A stretch of DNA of 64,000 nt from Eutreptiella sp. 'Long Island Sound 2002'. Lineage: Eukaryota; Euglenozoa; Euglenophyceae; Eutreptiales; Eutreptiaceae. The stretch covers positions 33,619,672-33,683,671 of the forward strand of contig OZ038388.1 in assembly GCA_964036045.1 (NCBI GenBank), read 5' to 3'. Each line of letters begins with the position of its first letter. The stretch's first letter is position 1. A program made the position numbers and the translations under genes. The notes beneath the pieces were generated by a model that was not told the origin of the DNA, made no database searches, and saw only the letters and a list, made by a program, of their open reading frames with translations. Shown here piece by piece: positions 1 through 13,500 of this stretch.

Positions 1-48
1 GATTGGTATCTTCAACTACCATGTACGGCCATGGGGTCACTGTTCTCT

Positions 49-799
49 GCTCAGGATAGGGCGTTTTCATGAATGGTAATACATTTTTCATGATTGGATG
101 CGTTGCTCACCATGCAGCCTCCAATATGTATGCAGCCGAGGTTTGGTGGTGTACAGCGATGCTAGTTTGTGTTGATTGAGGCTCCCAATGCTTGCTATTT
201 TGCGAGAACGGCATTTTGTTGGGCACACACAGGACCATTTAGTATTGGCGTTGGCACACCCCTGTATGCTTATCCCATGGAGCTTTTTCAAGATTGTTTT
301 GATTTGGACAATGGTGAAACACTACAGCCTGGTTGGTTGCTGCTCAGGATGCAGTTTAGAAAGTGCAATACAATACAGTTGCCGATCGCTGTTGATCATC
401 GTGCAGCCTATTGATCTTACTGTGGATACTGTAGATGGTTTTCATCACAAGAGCTGTGTATTCAAGTTGTACCATGAAACACTGCAGGCTCGCTGCCCTC
501 TGCTGAGGATTCAAATTAGGAAGGGCAACCCCCTGTTAGTGATTGCATCCGTTGATCACCATGCCGCCTCCAACATGTTGGCAGCCATGGTTTCGTGGGG
601 TGCAAAGATGCCACACCTGTACATTGAGCTCCCAAAAGGGTTGGTTTTGGTTTCATCATTTTGGCAACACAGATGACCGTTCAGTGTTACCAGTCATTAC
701 ACCACTGCATGCATATCCATTTGAGCTCATTGCTAGTAGATTCCATAGCAAGATTGGTATCTTCAACTACCATGTACGGCCATGGGGTCACTGTTCTCT
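49..799. repeat. Internal trimer structure of the satellite unit (example unit)
   Basis: Taking the shared word gct(c/g)aggat as the start, the sub-repeats run 49-341 (293 bp), 342-501 (160 bp) and 502-799 (298 bp). Sub-repeats 1 and 3 align along their length: ctcaccatgcagcctccaat matches atcaccatgccgcctccaac, and ctgtatgcttatcccatgga matches ctgcatgcatatccatttga. The middle sub-repeat keeps the first half (ttgatcatcgtgcagcc) and lacks about 135 bp of the second. The present unit therefore arose from an older repeat of about 295 bp that was triplicated, shortened in one copy and then amplified as a block. Confidence 0.85.
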
Positions 800-3700
800 G
801 CTCAGGATAGGGCGTTTTCAAGAGTGGTAGTACGTTTTTCATGATTGGATGCGTTGCTCACCATGCAGCCTCCAATATGTATGCAGCGGAGGTTTGGTGG
901 TGTACAGTGATGCTAGTTTGTGTTGATTGAGGCTCCCAATGCTTGCTATTTTGCGAGAACAGCATTTTGTTGGGCACACACAGGACCATTTAGTATTGCT
1001 TTTGGCACACCCCTGTATGCTTATCCCATGGAGCTTTTTCAAGATTGTTTTGATTTGGACAATGGTGAAACACTACAGCCTGGTTGGTTGCTGCTCAGGA
1101 TGCAGTTTAGAAAGTGCAATACAATACAGTTGCCGATCGCTGTTGATCATCGTGCAGCCTATTGATCTTACTGTGGATACTGTAGATGGTTTTCATCACA
1201 AGAACTGTATATTCAAGTTGTACCATGAAACACTGCAGGCTCGCTGCCCTCTGCTGAGGATTCAAATTAGGAAGGGCAACCCACTGTTAGTGATTGCATC
1301 CGTTGATCACCATGCCGCCTCCAACATGTTGGCAGCCATGGTTTCGTGGGGTGCAAAGATGCCACACCTGTACATTGAGCTCCCAAAAGGGTTGGTTTTG
1401 GTTTCATCATTTTGGCAACACAGATGACCGTTCAGTGTTACCAGTCATTACACCACTGCATGCATATCCATTTGAGCTCATTGCTAGTAGATTCCATAGC
1501 AAGATTGGTATCTTCAACTACCATGTACGGCCATGGGATCACTGTTCTCTGCTCAGGATAGGGCGTTTTCATGAATGGTAATACATTTTTCATGATTGGA
1601 TGCGTTGCTCACCATGCAGCCTCCAATATGTATGCAGCCGAGGTTTGGTGGTGTACAGCGATGCTAGTTTGTGTTGATTGAGGCTCCCAATGCTTGCTAT
1701 TTTGCGAGAACGGCATTTTGTTGGGCACACACAGGACCATTTAGTATTGGCGTTGGCACAGCCCTGTATGCTTATCCCATGGAGCTTTTTCAAGATTGTT
1801 TTGATTTGGACAATGGTGAAACACTACAGCCTGGTTGGTTGCTGCTCAGGATGCAGTTTCGAAAGTGCAATACAATACAGTTGCCGATCGCTGTTGATCA
1901 TCGTGCAGCCTATTGATCTTACTGTGGATACTGTAGATGGTTTTCATCACAAGAACTGTGTATTCAAGTTGTACCACGAAACACTGCAGGCTCGCTGCCC
2001 TCTGCTGAGGATTCAAATTAGGAAGGGCAACCCACTGTTAGTGATTGCATCCGTTGATCACCATGCCGCCTCCAACATGTTGGCAGCCATGGTTTCGTGG
2101 GGTGCAAAGATGCCACACCTGTACATTGAGCTCCCAAAAGGGTTGGTTTTGGTTTCATCATTTTGGCAACACAGATGACCGTTCAGTGTTACCAGTCATT
2201 ACACCACTGCATGCATATCCATTTGAGCTCATTGCTAGTAGATTCCATAGCAAGATTGGTATCTTCAACTACCATGTACGGCCATGGGATCACTGTTCTC
2301 TGCTCAGGATAGGGCGTTTTCAAGAATGGTAGTACGTTTTTCATGATTGGATGCGTTGCTCACCATGCAGCCTCCAATATGTATGCAGCCGAGGTTTGGT
2401 GGTGTACAGTGATGCTAGTTTGTGTTGATTGAGGCTCCCAATGCTTGCTATTTTGCGAGAACGGCATTTTGTGGGGCACACACAGGACCATTTGGTATTG
2501 GCGTTGGCACACCCCTGTATGCTTATCCCATGGAGCTTTTTCAAGATTGTTTTGATTTGGACAATGGTGAAACACTACAGCCTGGTTGGTTGCTGCTCAG
2601 GATGCAGTTTAGAAAGTGCAATACAATACAGTTGCCGATCGCTGTTGATCATCGTGCAGCCTATTGATCTTACTGTGGATACTGTAGATGGTTTTCATCA
2701 CAAAAACTGTGTATTCAAGTTGTACCATGAAACACTGCAGGCTCGCGGCCCTCTGCTGAGGATTCAAATTAGGAAGGGCAACCCACTGTTAGTGATTGCA
2801 TCCGTTGATCACCATGCCGCCTCCAACATGTTGGCAGCCATGGTTTCGTGGGGTGCAAAGATGCCACACCTGTACATTGAGCTCCCAAAAGGGTTGGTTT
2901 TGGTTTCATCATTTTGGCAACACAGACGACCGTTCAGTGTTACCAGTCATTACACCACTGCATGCATATCCATTTGAGCTCATTGCTAGTAGATTCCATA
3001 GCAAGATTGGTATCTTCAACTACCATGTACGGCCATGGGGTCACTGTTCTCTGCTCAGGATAGGGCGTTTTCAAGAATGGTAGGACGTTTTTCATGATTG
3101 GATGCGTTGCTCACCATGCAGCCTCCAATATGTATGCAGCGGAGGTTTGGTGGTGTACAGCGATGCTAGTTTGTGTTGATTGAGGCTCCCAATGCTTTCT
3201 ATTTTGCGAGAACGGCATTTTGTTGGGCACACACAGGACCATTTAGTATTGCTTTTGGCACAGCCCTGTATGCTTATCCCATGGAGCTTTTTCAAGATTG
3301 TTTTGATTTGGACAATGGTGAAACACTACAGCCTGGTTGGTTGCTGCTCAGGATGCAGTTTAGAAAGTGCAATACAATACAGTTGCCGATCGCTGTTGAT
3401 CATCGTGCAGCCTATTGATCTTACTGTGGATGCTGTAGATGGTTTTCATCACAAGTGCTGTGTATTCAAGTTGTACCACGAAACACTGCAGGCTCGCTGC
3501 CCTCTGCTGAGGATTCAAATTAGGAAGGGCAACCCACTGTTAGTGATTGCATCCGTTGATCACCATGCCGCCTCCAACATGTTGGCAGCCATGGTTTCGT
3601 GGGGTGCAAAGATGCCACACCTGTACATTGAGCTTCCAAAAGGGTTGGTTTTGGTTTCATCATTTTGGCAACACAGATGACCGTTCAGTGTTACCAGTCA

Positions 3701-4506
3701 TTACACCACTGCATGCATATCCATTTGAGCTCATTGCTAGTAGATTCCATAGCAAGATTGGTATCTTCATTTACCATGTACGGCCATGGGGTCACTGTTC
3801 TCTGCTCAGGATAGGGCGTTTTCATGAATGGTAATACATTTTTCATGATTGGAAGCGTTGCTCACCATGCAGCCTCCAATATGTATGCAGCCGAGGTTTG
3901 GTGGTGTACAGTGATGCTAGTTTGTGTTGATTGAGGCTCCCAATGCTTTCTATTTTGCGAGAACGGCATTTTTTTGGGCACACACAAGACCATTTAGTAT
4001 TGGCGTTGGCACAGCCCTGTATGCTTATCCCATGGAGCTTTTTCAAGATTGTTTTGATTTGGACAATGGTGAAACACTACAGCCTGGTTGGTTGCTGCTC
4101 AGGATGCAGTTTAGAAAGTGCAATACAATACAGTTGCCGATCACTGTTGATCATCGTGCAGCCTATTGATCTTACTGTGGATACTGTAGATGGTTTTCAT
4201 CACAAAAACTGTGTATTCAAGTTGTACCACGAAACACTGCAGGCTCGCTGCCCTCTGCTGAGGATTCAAATTAGGAAGGGCAACCCACTGTTAGTGATTG
4301 CATCCGTTGATCACCATGCCGCCTCCAACATGTTGGCAGCCATGGTTTCGTGGGGTGCAAAGATGCCACACCTGTACATTGAGCTTCCAAAAGGGTTGGT
4401 TTTGGTTTCATCATTTTGGCAACACAGATGACCGTTCAGTGTTACCAGTCATTACACCACTGCATGCATATCCATTTGAGCTCATTGCTAGTAGATTCCA
4501 TAGCAA

Positions 4507-7500
4507 GATTGGTATCTTCCACTACCATGTACGGCCATGGGGTCACTGTTCTCTGCTCAGGATAGGGCGTTTTCATGAATGGTAATACATTTTTCATGAT
4601 TGGATGCGTTGCTCACCATGCAGCCTCCAATATGTATGCAGCGGAGGTTTGGTGGTGTACAGTGATGCTAGTTTGTGTTGATTGAGGCTCCCAATGCTTG
4701 CTATTTTGCGAGAACAGCATTTTGTTGGGCACACACAGGACCATTTGGTATTGGCGTTGGCACAGCCCTGTATGCTTATCCCATGGAGCTTTTTCAAGAT
4801 TGTTTTGATTTGGACAATGGTGAAACACTACAGCCTGGTTGGTTGCTGCTCAGGATGCAGTTTAGAAAGTGCAATACAATACAGTTGCCGATCGCTGTTG
4901 ATCATCGTGCAGCCTATTGATCTTACTGTGGATACTGTAGATGGTTTTCATCACAAGAACTGTGTATTCAAGTTGTACCATGAAACACTGCAGGCTCACT
5001 GCCCTCTGCTGAGGATTCAAATTAGGAAGGGCAACCCACTGTTAGTGATTGCATCCGTTGATCACCATGCCGCCTCCAACATGTTGGCAGCCATGGTTTC
5101 GTGGGGTGCAAAGATGCCACACCTGTACATTGAGCTCCCAAAAGGGTTGGTTTTGGTTTCATCATTTTGGCAACACAGATGACCGTTCAGTGTTACCAGT
5201 CATTACACCACTGCATGCATATCCATTTGAGCTCATTGCTAGTAGATTCCATAGCAAGATTGGTATCTTCAACTACCATGTACGGCCATGGGGTCACTGT
5301 TCTCTGCTCAGGATAGGGCGTTTTCATGAATGGTAATACAGTTTTCATGATTGGATGCGTTGCTCACCATGCAGCCTCCAATATGTATGCAGCGGAGGTT
5401 TGGTGGTGTACAGTGATGCTAGTTTGTGTTGATTGAGGCTCCCAATGCTTGCTATTTTGCGAGAACAGCATTTTGTTGGGCACACACAAGACCATTTAGT
5501 ATTGGCGTTGGCACACCCCGGTATGCTTATCCCATGGAGCTTTTTCAAGATTGTTTTGATTTGGACAATGGTGAAACACTACAGCCTGGTTGGTTGCTGC
5601 TCAGGATGCAGTTTAGAAAGTGCAATACAATACAGTTGCCGATCGCTGTTGATCATCGTGCAGCCTATTGATCTTACTGTGGATGCTGTAGATGGTTTTC
5701 ATCACAAGTGCTGTGTATTCAAGTTGTACCATGAAACACTGCAGGCTCGCTGCCCTCTGCTGAGGATTCAAATTAGGAAGGGCAACCCACTGTTAGTGAT
5801 TGCATCCGTTGATCACCATGCCGCCTCCAACATGTTGGCAGCCATGGTTTCGTGGGGTGCAAAGATGCCACACCTGTACATTGAGCTTCCAAAAGGGTTG
5901 GTTTTGGTTTCATCATTTTGGCAACACAGATGACCGTTCAGTGTTACCAGTCATTACACCACTGCATGCATATCCATTTGAGCTCATTGCTAGTAGATTC
6001 CATAGCAAGATTGGTATCTTCAACTACCATGTACGGCCATGGGGTCACTGTTCTCTGCTCAGGATAGGGCGTTTTCATGAATGGTAATACATTTTTCATG
6101 ATTGGATGCGTTGCTCACCATGCAGCCTCCAATATGTATGCAGCGGAGGTTTGGTGGTGTACAGTGATGCTAGTTTGTGTTGATTGAGGCTCCCAATGCT
6201 TGCTATTTTGCGAGAACAGCATTTTGTTGGGCACACACAGGACCATTTAGTATTGGCGTTGGCACAGCCCTGTATGCTTATCCCATGGAGCTTTTTCAAG
6301 ATTGTTTTGATTTGGACAATGGTGAAACACTACAGCCTGGTTGGTTGCTGCTCAGGATGCAGTTTAGAAAGTGCAATACAATACAGTTGCCGATCGCTGT
6401 TGATCATCGTGCAGCCTATTGATCTTACTGTGGATACTGTAGATGGTTTTCATCACAAGAACTGTGTATTCAAGTTGTACCATGAAACACTGCAGGCTCA
6501 CTGCCCTCTGCTGAGGATTCAAATTAGGAAGGGCAACCCACTGTTAGTGATTGCATCCGTTGATCACCATGCCGCCTCCAACATGTTGGCAGCCATGGTT
6601 TCGTGGGGTGCAAAGATGCCACACCTGTACATTGAGCTCCCAAAAGGGTTGGTTTTGGTTTCATCATTTTGGCAACACAGATGACCGTTCAGTGTTACCA
6701 GTCATTACACCACTGCATGCATATCCATTTGAGCTCATTGCTAGTAGATTCCATAGCAAGATTGGTATCTTCAACTACCATGTACGGCCATGGGGTCACT
6801 GTTCTCTGCTCAGGATAGGGCGTTTTCATGAATGGTAATACAGTTTTCATGATTGGATGCGTTGCTCACCATGCAGCCTCCAATATGTATGCAGCGGAGG
6901 TTTGGTGGTGTACAGTGATGCTAGTTTGTGTTGATTGAGGCTCCCAATGCTTGCTATTTTGCGAGAACAGCATTTTGTTGGGCACACACAAGACCATTTA
7001 GTATTGGCGTTGGCACACCCCGGTATGCTTATCCCATGGAGCTTTTTCAAGATTGTTTTGATTTGGACAATGGTGAAACACTACAGCCTGGTTGGTTGCT
7101 GCTCAGGATGCAGTTTAGAAAGTGCAATACAATACAGTTGCCGATCGCTGTTGATCATCGTGCAGCCTATTGATCTTACTGTGGATGCTGTAGATGGTTT
7201 TCATCACAAGTGCTGTGTATTCAAGTTGTACCATGAAACACTGCAGGCTCGCTGCCCTCTGCTGAGGATTCAAATTAGGAAGGGCAACCCACTGTTAGTG
7301 ATTGCATCCGTTGATCACCATGCCGCCTCCAACATGTTGGCAGCCATGGTTTCGTGGGGTGCAAAGATGCCACACCTGTACATTGAGCTTCCAAAAGGGT
7401 TGGTTTTGGTTTCATCATTTTGGCAACACAGATGACCGTTCAGTGTTACCAGTCATTACACCACTGCATGCATATCCATTTGAGCTCATTGCTAGTAGAT

Positions 7501-9012
7501 TCCATAGCAAGATTGGTATCTTCAACTACCATGTACGGCCATGGGGTCACTGTTCTCTGCTCAGGATAGGGCGTTTTCATGAATGGTAATACATTTTTCA
7601 TGATTGGATGCGTTGCTCACCATGCAGCCTCCAATATGTATGCAGCGGAGGTTTGGTGGTGTACAGTGATGCTAGTTTGTGTTGATTGAGGCTCCCAATG
7701 CTTGCTATTTTGCGAGAACAGCATTTTGTTGGGCACACACAGGACCATTTAGTATTGGCGTTGGCACAGCCCTGTATGCTTATCCCATGGAGCTTTTTCA
7801 AGATTGTTTTGATTTGGACAATGGTGAAACACTACAGCCTGGTTGGTTGCTGCTCAGGATGCAGTTTAGAAAGTGCAATACAATACAGTTGCCGATCGCT
7901 GTTGATCATCGTGCAGCCTATTGATCTTACTGTGGATACTGTAGATGGTTTTCATCACAAGAACTGTGTATTCAAGTTGTACCATGAAACACTGCAGGCT
8001 CACTGCCCTCTGCTGAGGATTCAAATTAGGAAGGGCAACCCACTGTTAGTGATTGCATCCGTTGATCACCATGCCGCCTCCAACATGTTGGCAGCCATGG
8101 TTTCGTGGGGTGCAAAGATGCCACACCTGTACATTGAGCTCCCAAAAGGGTTGGTTTTGGTTTCATCATTTTGGCAACACAGACGACCGTTCAGTGTTAC
8201 CAGTCATTACACCACTGCATGCATATCCATTTGAGCTCATTGCTAGTAGATTCCATAGCAAGATTGGTATCTTCAACTACCATGTACGGCCATGGGGTCA
8301 CTGTTCTCTGCTCAGGATAGGGCGTTTTCATGAATGGTAATACATTTTTCATGATTGGATGCGTTGCTCACCATGCAGCCTCCAATATGTATGCAGCGGA
8401 GGTTTGGTGGTGTACAGTGATGCTAGTTTGTGTTGATTGAGGCTCCCAATGCTTGCTATTTTGCGAGAACAGCATTTTGTTGGGCACACACAAGACCATT
8501 TAGTATTGGCGTTGGCACACCCCGGTATGCTTATCCCATGGAGCTTTTTCAAGATTGTTTTGATTTGGACAATGGTGAAACACTACAGCCTGGTTGGTTG
8601 CTGCTCAGGATGCAGTTTAGAAAGTGCAATACAATACAGTTGCCGATCGCTGTTGATCATCGTGCAGCCTATTGATCTTACTGTGGATACTGTAGATGGT
8701 TTTCATCACAAAAACTGTGTATTCAAGTTGTACCATGAAACACTGCAGGCTCGCTGCCCTCTGCTGAGGATTCAAATTAGGAAGGGCAACCCACTGTTAG
8801 TGATTGCATCCGTTGATCACCATGCCGCCTCCAACATGTTGGCAGCCATGGTTTCGTGGGGTGCAAAGATGCCACACCTGTACATTGAGCTCCCAAAAGG
8901 GTTGGTTTTGGTTTCATCATTTTGGCAACACAGATGACCGTTCAGTGTTACCAGTCATTACACCACTGCATGCATATCCATTTGAGCTCATTGCTAGTAG
9001 ATTCCATAGCAA
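4507..9012. repeat. Higher-order dimer of satellite units, three copies of 1,502 bp
   Basis: Units starting at 4,507, 6,009 and 7,511 share one set of variants (cagccctgta; ctcactgccc in sub-repeat 3). The units between them (5,258, 6,760 and 8,262) share another set (caccccggta near the end of sub-repeat 1; agaccatttagt). The alternation gives a 1,502-bp period on top of the 751-bp one. The last dimer differs slightly: its second unit has lost the ggatgctgta variant. Confidence 0.8.
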
Positions 9013-10514
9013 GATTGGTATCTTCCACTACCATGTACGGCCATGGGGTCACTGTTCTCTGCTCAGGATAGGGCGTTTTCATGAATGGTAATACAGTTTT
9101 CATGATTGGAAGCGTTGCTCACCATGCAGCCTCCAATATGTATGCAGCGGAGGTTTGGTGGTGTACAGTGATGCTAGTTTGTGTTGATTGAGGCTCCCAA
9201 TGCTTGCTATTTTGCGAGAACAGCATTTTGTTGGGCACACACAGGACCATTTGGTATTGGCGTTGGCAAAGCCCTGTATGCTTATCCCATGGAGCTTTTT
9301 CAAGATTGTTTTGATTTGGACAATGGTGAAACACTACAGCCTGGTTGGTTGCTGCTCAGGATGCAGTTTAGAAAGTGCAATACAATACAGTTGCCGATCG
9401 CTGTTGATCATCGTGCAGCCTACTGATCTTACTGTGGATACTGTAGATGGTTTTCATCACAAAAACTGTGTATTCAAGTTGTACCATGAAACACTGCAGG
9501 CTCGCTGCCCTCTGCTGAGGATTCAAATTAGGAAGGGCAACCCACTGTTGGTGATTGCATCCGTTGATCACCATGCCGCCTCCAACATGTTGGCAGCCAT
9601 GGTTTCGTGGGGTGCAAAGATGCCACACCTGTACATTGAGCTCCCAAAAGGGTTGGTTTTGGTTTCATCATTTTGGCAACACAGATGACCGTTCAGTGTT
9701 ACCAGTCATTACACCACTGCATGCATATCCATTTGAGCTCATTGCTAGTAGATTCCATAGCAAGATTGGTATCTTCCACTACCATGTACGGCCATGGGGT
9801 CACTGTTCTCTGCTCAGGATAGGGCGTTTTCATGAATGGTAATACAGTTTTCATGATTGGAAGCGTTGCTCACCATGCAGCCTCCAATATGTATGCAGCG
9901 GAGGTTTGGTGGTGTACAGTGATGCTAGTTTGTGTTGATTGAGGCTCCCAATGCTTGCTATTTTGCGAGAACAGCATTTTGTTGGGCACACACAGGACCA
10001 TTTGGTATTGGCGTTGGCAAAGCCCTGTATGCTTATCCCATGGAGCTTTTTCAAGATTGTTTTGATTTGGACAATGGTGAAACACTACAGCCTGGTTGGT
10101 TGCTGCTCAGGATGCAGTTTAGAAAGTGCAATACAATACAGTTGCCGATCGCTGTTGATCATCGTGCAGCCTACTGATCTTACTGTGGATACTGTAGATG
10201 GTTTTCATCACAAAAACTGTGTATTCAAGTTGTACCATGAAACACTGCAGGCTCGCTGCCCTCTGCTGAGGATTCAAATTAGGAAGGGCAACCCACTGTT
10301 GGTGATTGCATCCGTTGATCACCATGCCGCCTCCAACATGTTGGCAGCCATGGTTTCGTGGGGTGCAAAGATGCCACACCTGTACATTGAGCTCCCAAAA
10401 GGGTTGGTTTTGGTTTCATCATTTTGGCAACACAGATGACCGTTCAGTGTTACCAGTCATTACACCACTGCATGCATATCCATTTGAGCTCATTGCTAGT
10501 AGATTCCATAGCAA
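9013..10514. repeat. Two adjacent, apparently identical satellite units
   Basis: The units at 9,013 and 9,764 share rare variants found nowhere else in the window, such as ggcaaagccctg and gcctactgatctt together with ctgttggtgattg. By eye they appear identical along the whole 751 bp. This is the mark of a very recent single-unit duplication. Confidence 0.75.
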
Positions 10515-13500
10515 GATTGGTATCTTCAACTACCATGTACGGCCATGGGATCACTGTTCTCTGCTCAGGATAGGGCGTTTTCATGAATGGTAATACATTT
10601 TTCATGATTGGAAGCGTTGCTCACCATGCAGCCTCCAATATGTATGCAGCCGAGGTTTGGTGGTGTACAGCGATGCTAGTTTGTGTTGATTGAGGCTCCC
10701 AATGCTTGCTATTTTGCGAGAACGGCATTTTGTGGGGCACACACAGGACCATTTGGTATTGGCGTTGGCACACCCCGGTATGCTTATCCCATGGAGCTTT
10801 TTCAAGATTGTTTTGATTTGGACAATGGTGAAACACTACAGCCTGGTTGGTTGCTGCTCAGGATGCAGTTTAGAAAGTGCAATACAATACAGTTGCCGAT
10901 CGCTGTTGATCATCGTGCAGCCTATTGATCTTACTGTGGATACTGTAGATGGTTTTCATCACAAGAACTGTATATTCAAGTTGTACCATGAAACACTGCA
11001 GGCTCGCTGCCCTCTGCTGAGGATTCAAATTAGGAAGGGCAACCCACTGTTAGTGATTGCATCCGTTGATCACCATGCCGCCTCCAACATGTTGGCAGCC
11101 ATGGTTTCGTGGGGTGCAAAGATGCCACACCTGTACATTGAGCTCCCAAAAGGGTTGGTTTTGGTTTCATCATTTTGGCAACACAGATGACCGTTCAGTG
11201 TTACCAGTCATTACACCACTGCATGCATATCCATTTGAGCTCATTGCTAGTAGATTCCATAGCAAGATTGGTATCTTCAACTACCATGTACGGCCATGGG
11301 GTCACTGTTCTCTGCTCAGGATAGGGCGTTTTCATGAATGGTAATACATTTTTCATGATTGGATGCGTTGCTCACCATGCAGCCTCCAATATGTATGCAG
11401 CCGAGGTTTGGTGGTGTACAGTGATGCTAGTTTGTGTTGATTGAGGCTCCCAATGCTTGCTATTTTGCGAGAACAGCATTTTGTTGGGCACACACAGGAC
11501 CATTTGGTATTGGCGTTGGCACACCCCTGTATGCTTATCCCATGGAGCTTTTTCAAGATTGTTTTGATTTGGACAATGGTGAAACACTACAGCCTGGTTG
11601 GTTGCTGCTCAGGATGCAGTTTAGAAAGTGCAATACAATACAGTTGCCGATCGCTGTTGATCATCGTGCAGCCTATTGATCTTACTGTGGATACTGTAGA
11701 TGGTTTTCATCGCAAGAACTGTGTATTCAAGTTGTACCATGAAACACTGCAGGCTCGCTGCCCTCTGCTGAGGATTCAAATTAGGAAGGGCAACCCCCTG
11801 TTAGTGATTGCATCCGTTGATCACCATGCCGCCTCCAACATGTTGGCAGCCATGGTTTCGTGGGGTGCAAAGATGCCACACCTGTACATTGAGCTTCCAA
11901 AAGGGTTGGTTTTGGTTTCATCATTTTGGCAACACAGACGACCGTTCAGTGTTACCAGTCATTACACCACTGCATGCATATCCATTTGAGCTCATTGCTA
12001 GTAGATTCCATAGCAAGATTGGTATCTTCAACTACCATGTACGGCCATGGGGTCACTGTTCTCTGCTCAGGATAGGGCGTTTTCATGAATGGTAATACAT
12101 TTTTCATGATTGGAAGCGTTGCTCACCATGCAGCCTCCAATATGTATGCAGCCGAGGTTTGGTGGTGTACAGCGATGCTAGTTTGTAGTGATTGAGGCTC
12201 CCAATGCTTTCTATTTTGCGAGAACGGCATTTTGTTGGGCACACACAAGACCATTTAGTATTGGCGTTGGCACACCCCTGTATGCTTATCCCATGGAGCT
12301 TTTTCAAGATTGTTTTGATTTGGACAATGGTGAAACACTACAGCCTGGTTGGTTGCTGCTCAGGATGCAGTTTAGAAAGTGCAATACAATACAGTTGCCG
12401 ATCGCTGTTGATCATCGTGCAGCCTATTGATCTTACTGTGGATACTGTAGATGGTTTTCATCACAAGAACTGTGTATTCAAGTTGTACCATGAAACACTG
12501 CAGGCTCGCTGCCCTCTGCTGAGGATTCAAATTAGGAAGGGCAACCCCCTGTTAGTGATTGCATCCGTTGATCACCATGCCGCCTCCAACATGTTGGCAG
12601 CCATGGTTTCGTGGGTTGCAAAGATGCCACACCTGTACATTGAGCTTCCAAAAGGGTTGGTTTTGGTTTCATCATTTTGGCAACACAGACGACCGTTCAG
12701 TGTTACCAGTCATTACACCACTGCATGCATATCCATTTGAGCTCATTGCTAGTAGATTCCATAGCAAGATTGGTATCTTCAACTACCATGTACGGCCATG
12801 GGGTCACTGTTCTCTGCTCAGGATAGGGCGTTTTCATGAATGGTAATACATTTTTCATGATTGGATGCGTTGCTCACCATGCAGCCTCCAATATGTATGC
12901 AGCCGAGGTTTGGTGGTGTACAGCGATGCTAGTTTGTAGTGATTGAGGCTCCCAATGCTTTCTATTTTGCGAGAACGGCATTTTGTTGGGCACACACAAG
13001 ACCATTTAGTATTGGCGTTGGCACACCCCTGTATGCTTATCCCATGGAGCTTTTTCAAGATTGTTTTGATTTGGACAATGGTGAAACACTACAGCCTGGT
13101 TGGTTGCTGCTCAGGATGCAGTTTAGAAAGTGCAATACAATACAGTTGCCGATCGCTGTTGATCATCGTGCAGCCTATTGATCTTACTGTGGATACTGTA
13201 GATGGTTTTCATCACAAGAACTGTGTATTCAAGTTGTACCATGAAACACTGCAGGCTCGCTGCCCTCTGCTGAGGATTCAAATTAGGAAGGGCAACCCAC
13301 TGTTAGTGATTGCATCCGTTGATCACCATGCCGCCTCCAACATGTTGGCAGCCATGGTTTCGTGGGGTGCAAAGATGCCACACCTGTACATTGAGCTTCC
13401 AAAAGGGTTGGTTTTGGTTTCATCATTTTGGCAACACAGATGACCGTTCAGTGTTACCAGTCATTACACCACTGCATGCATATCCATTTGAGCTCATTGC

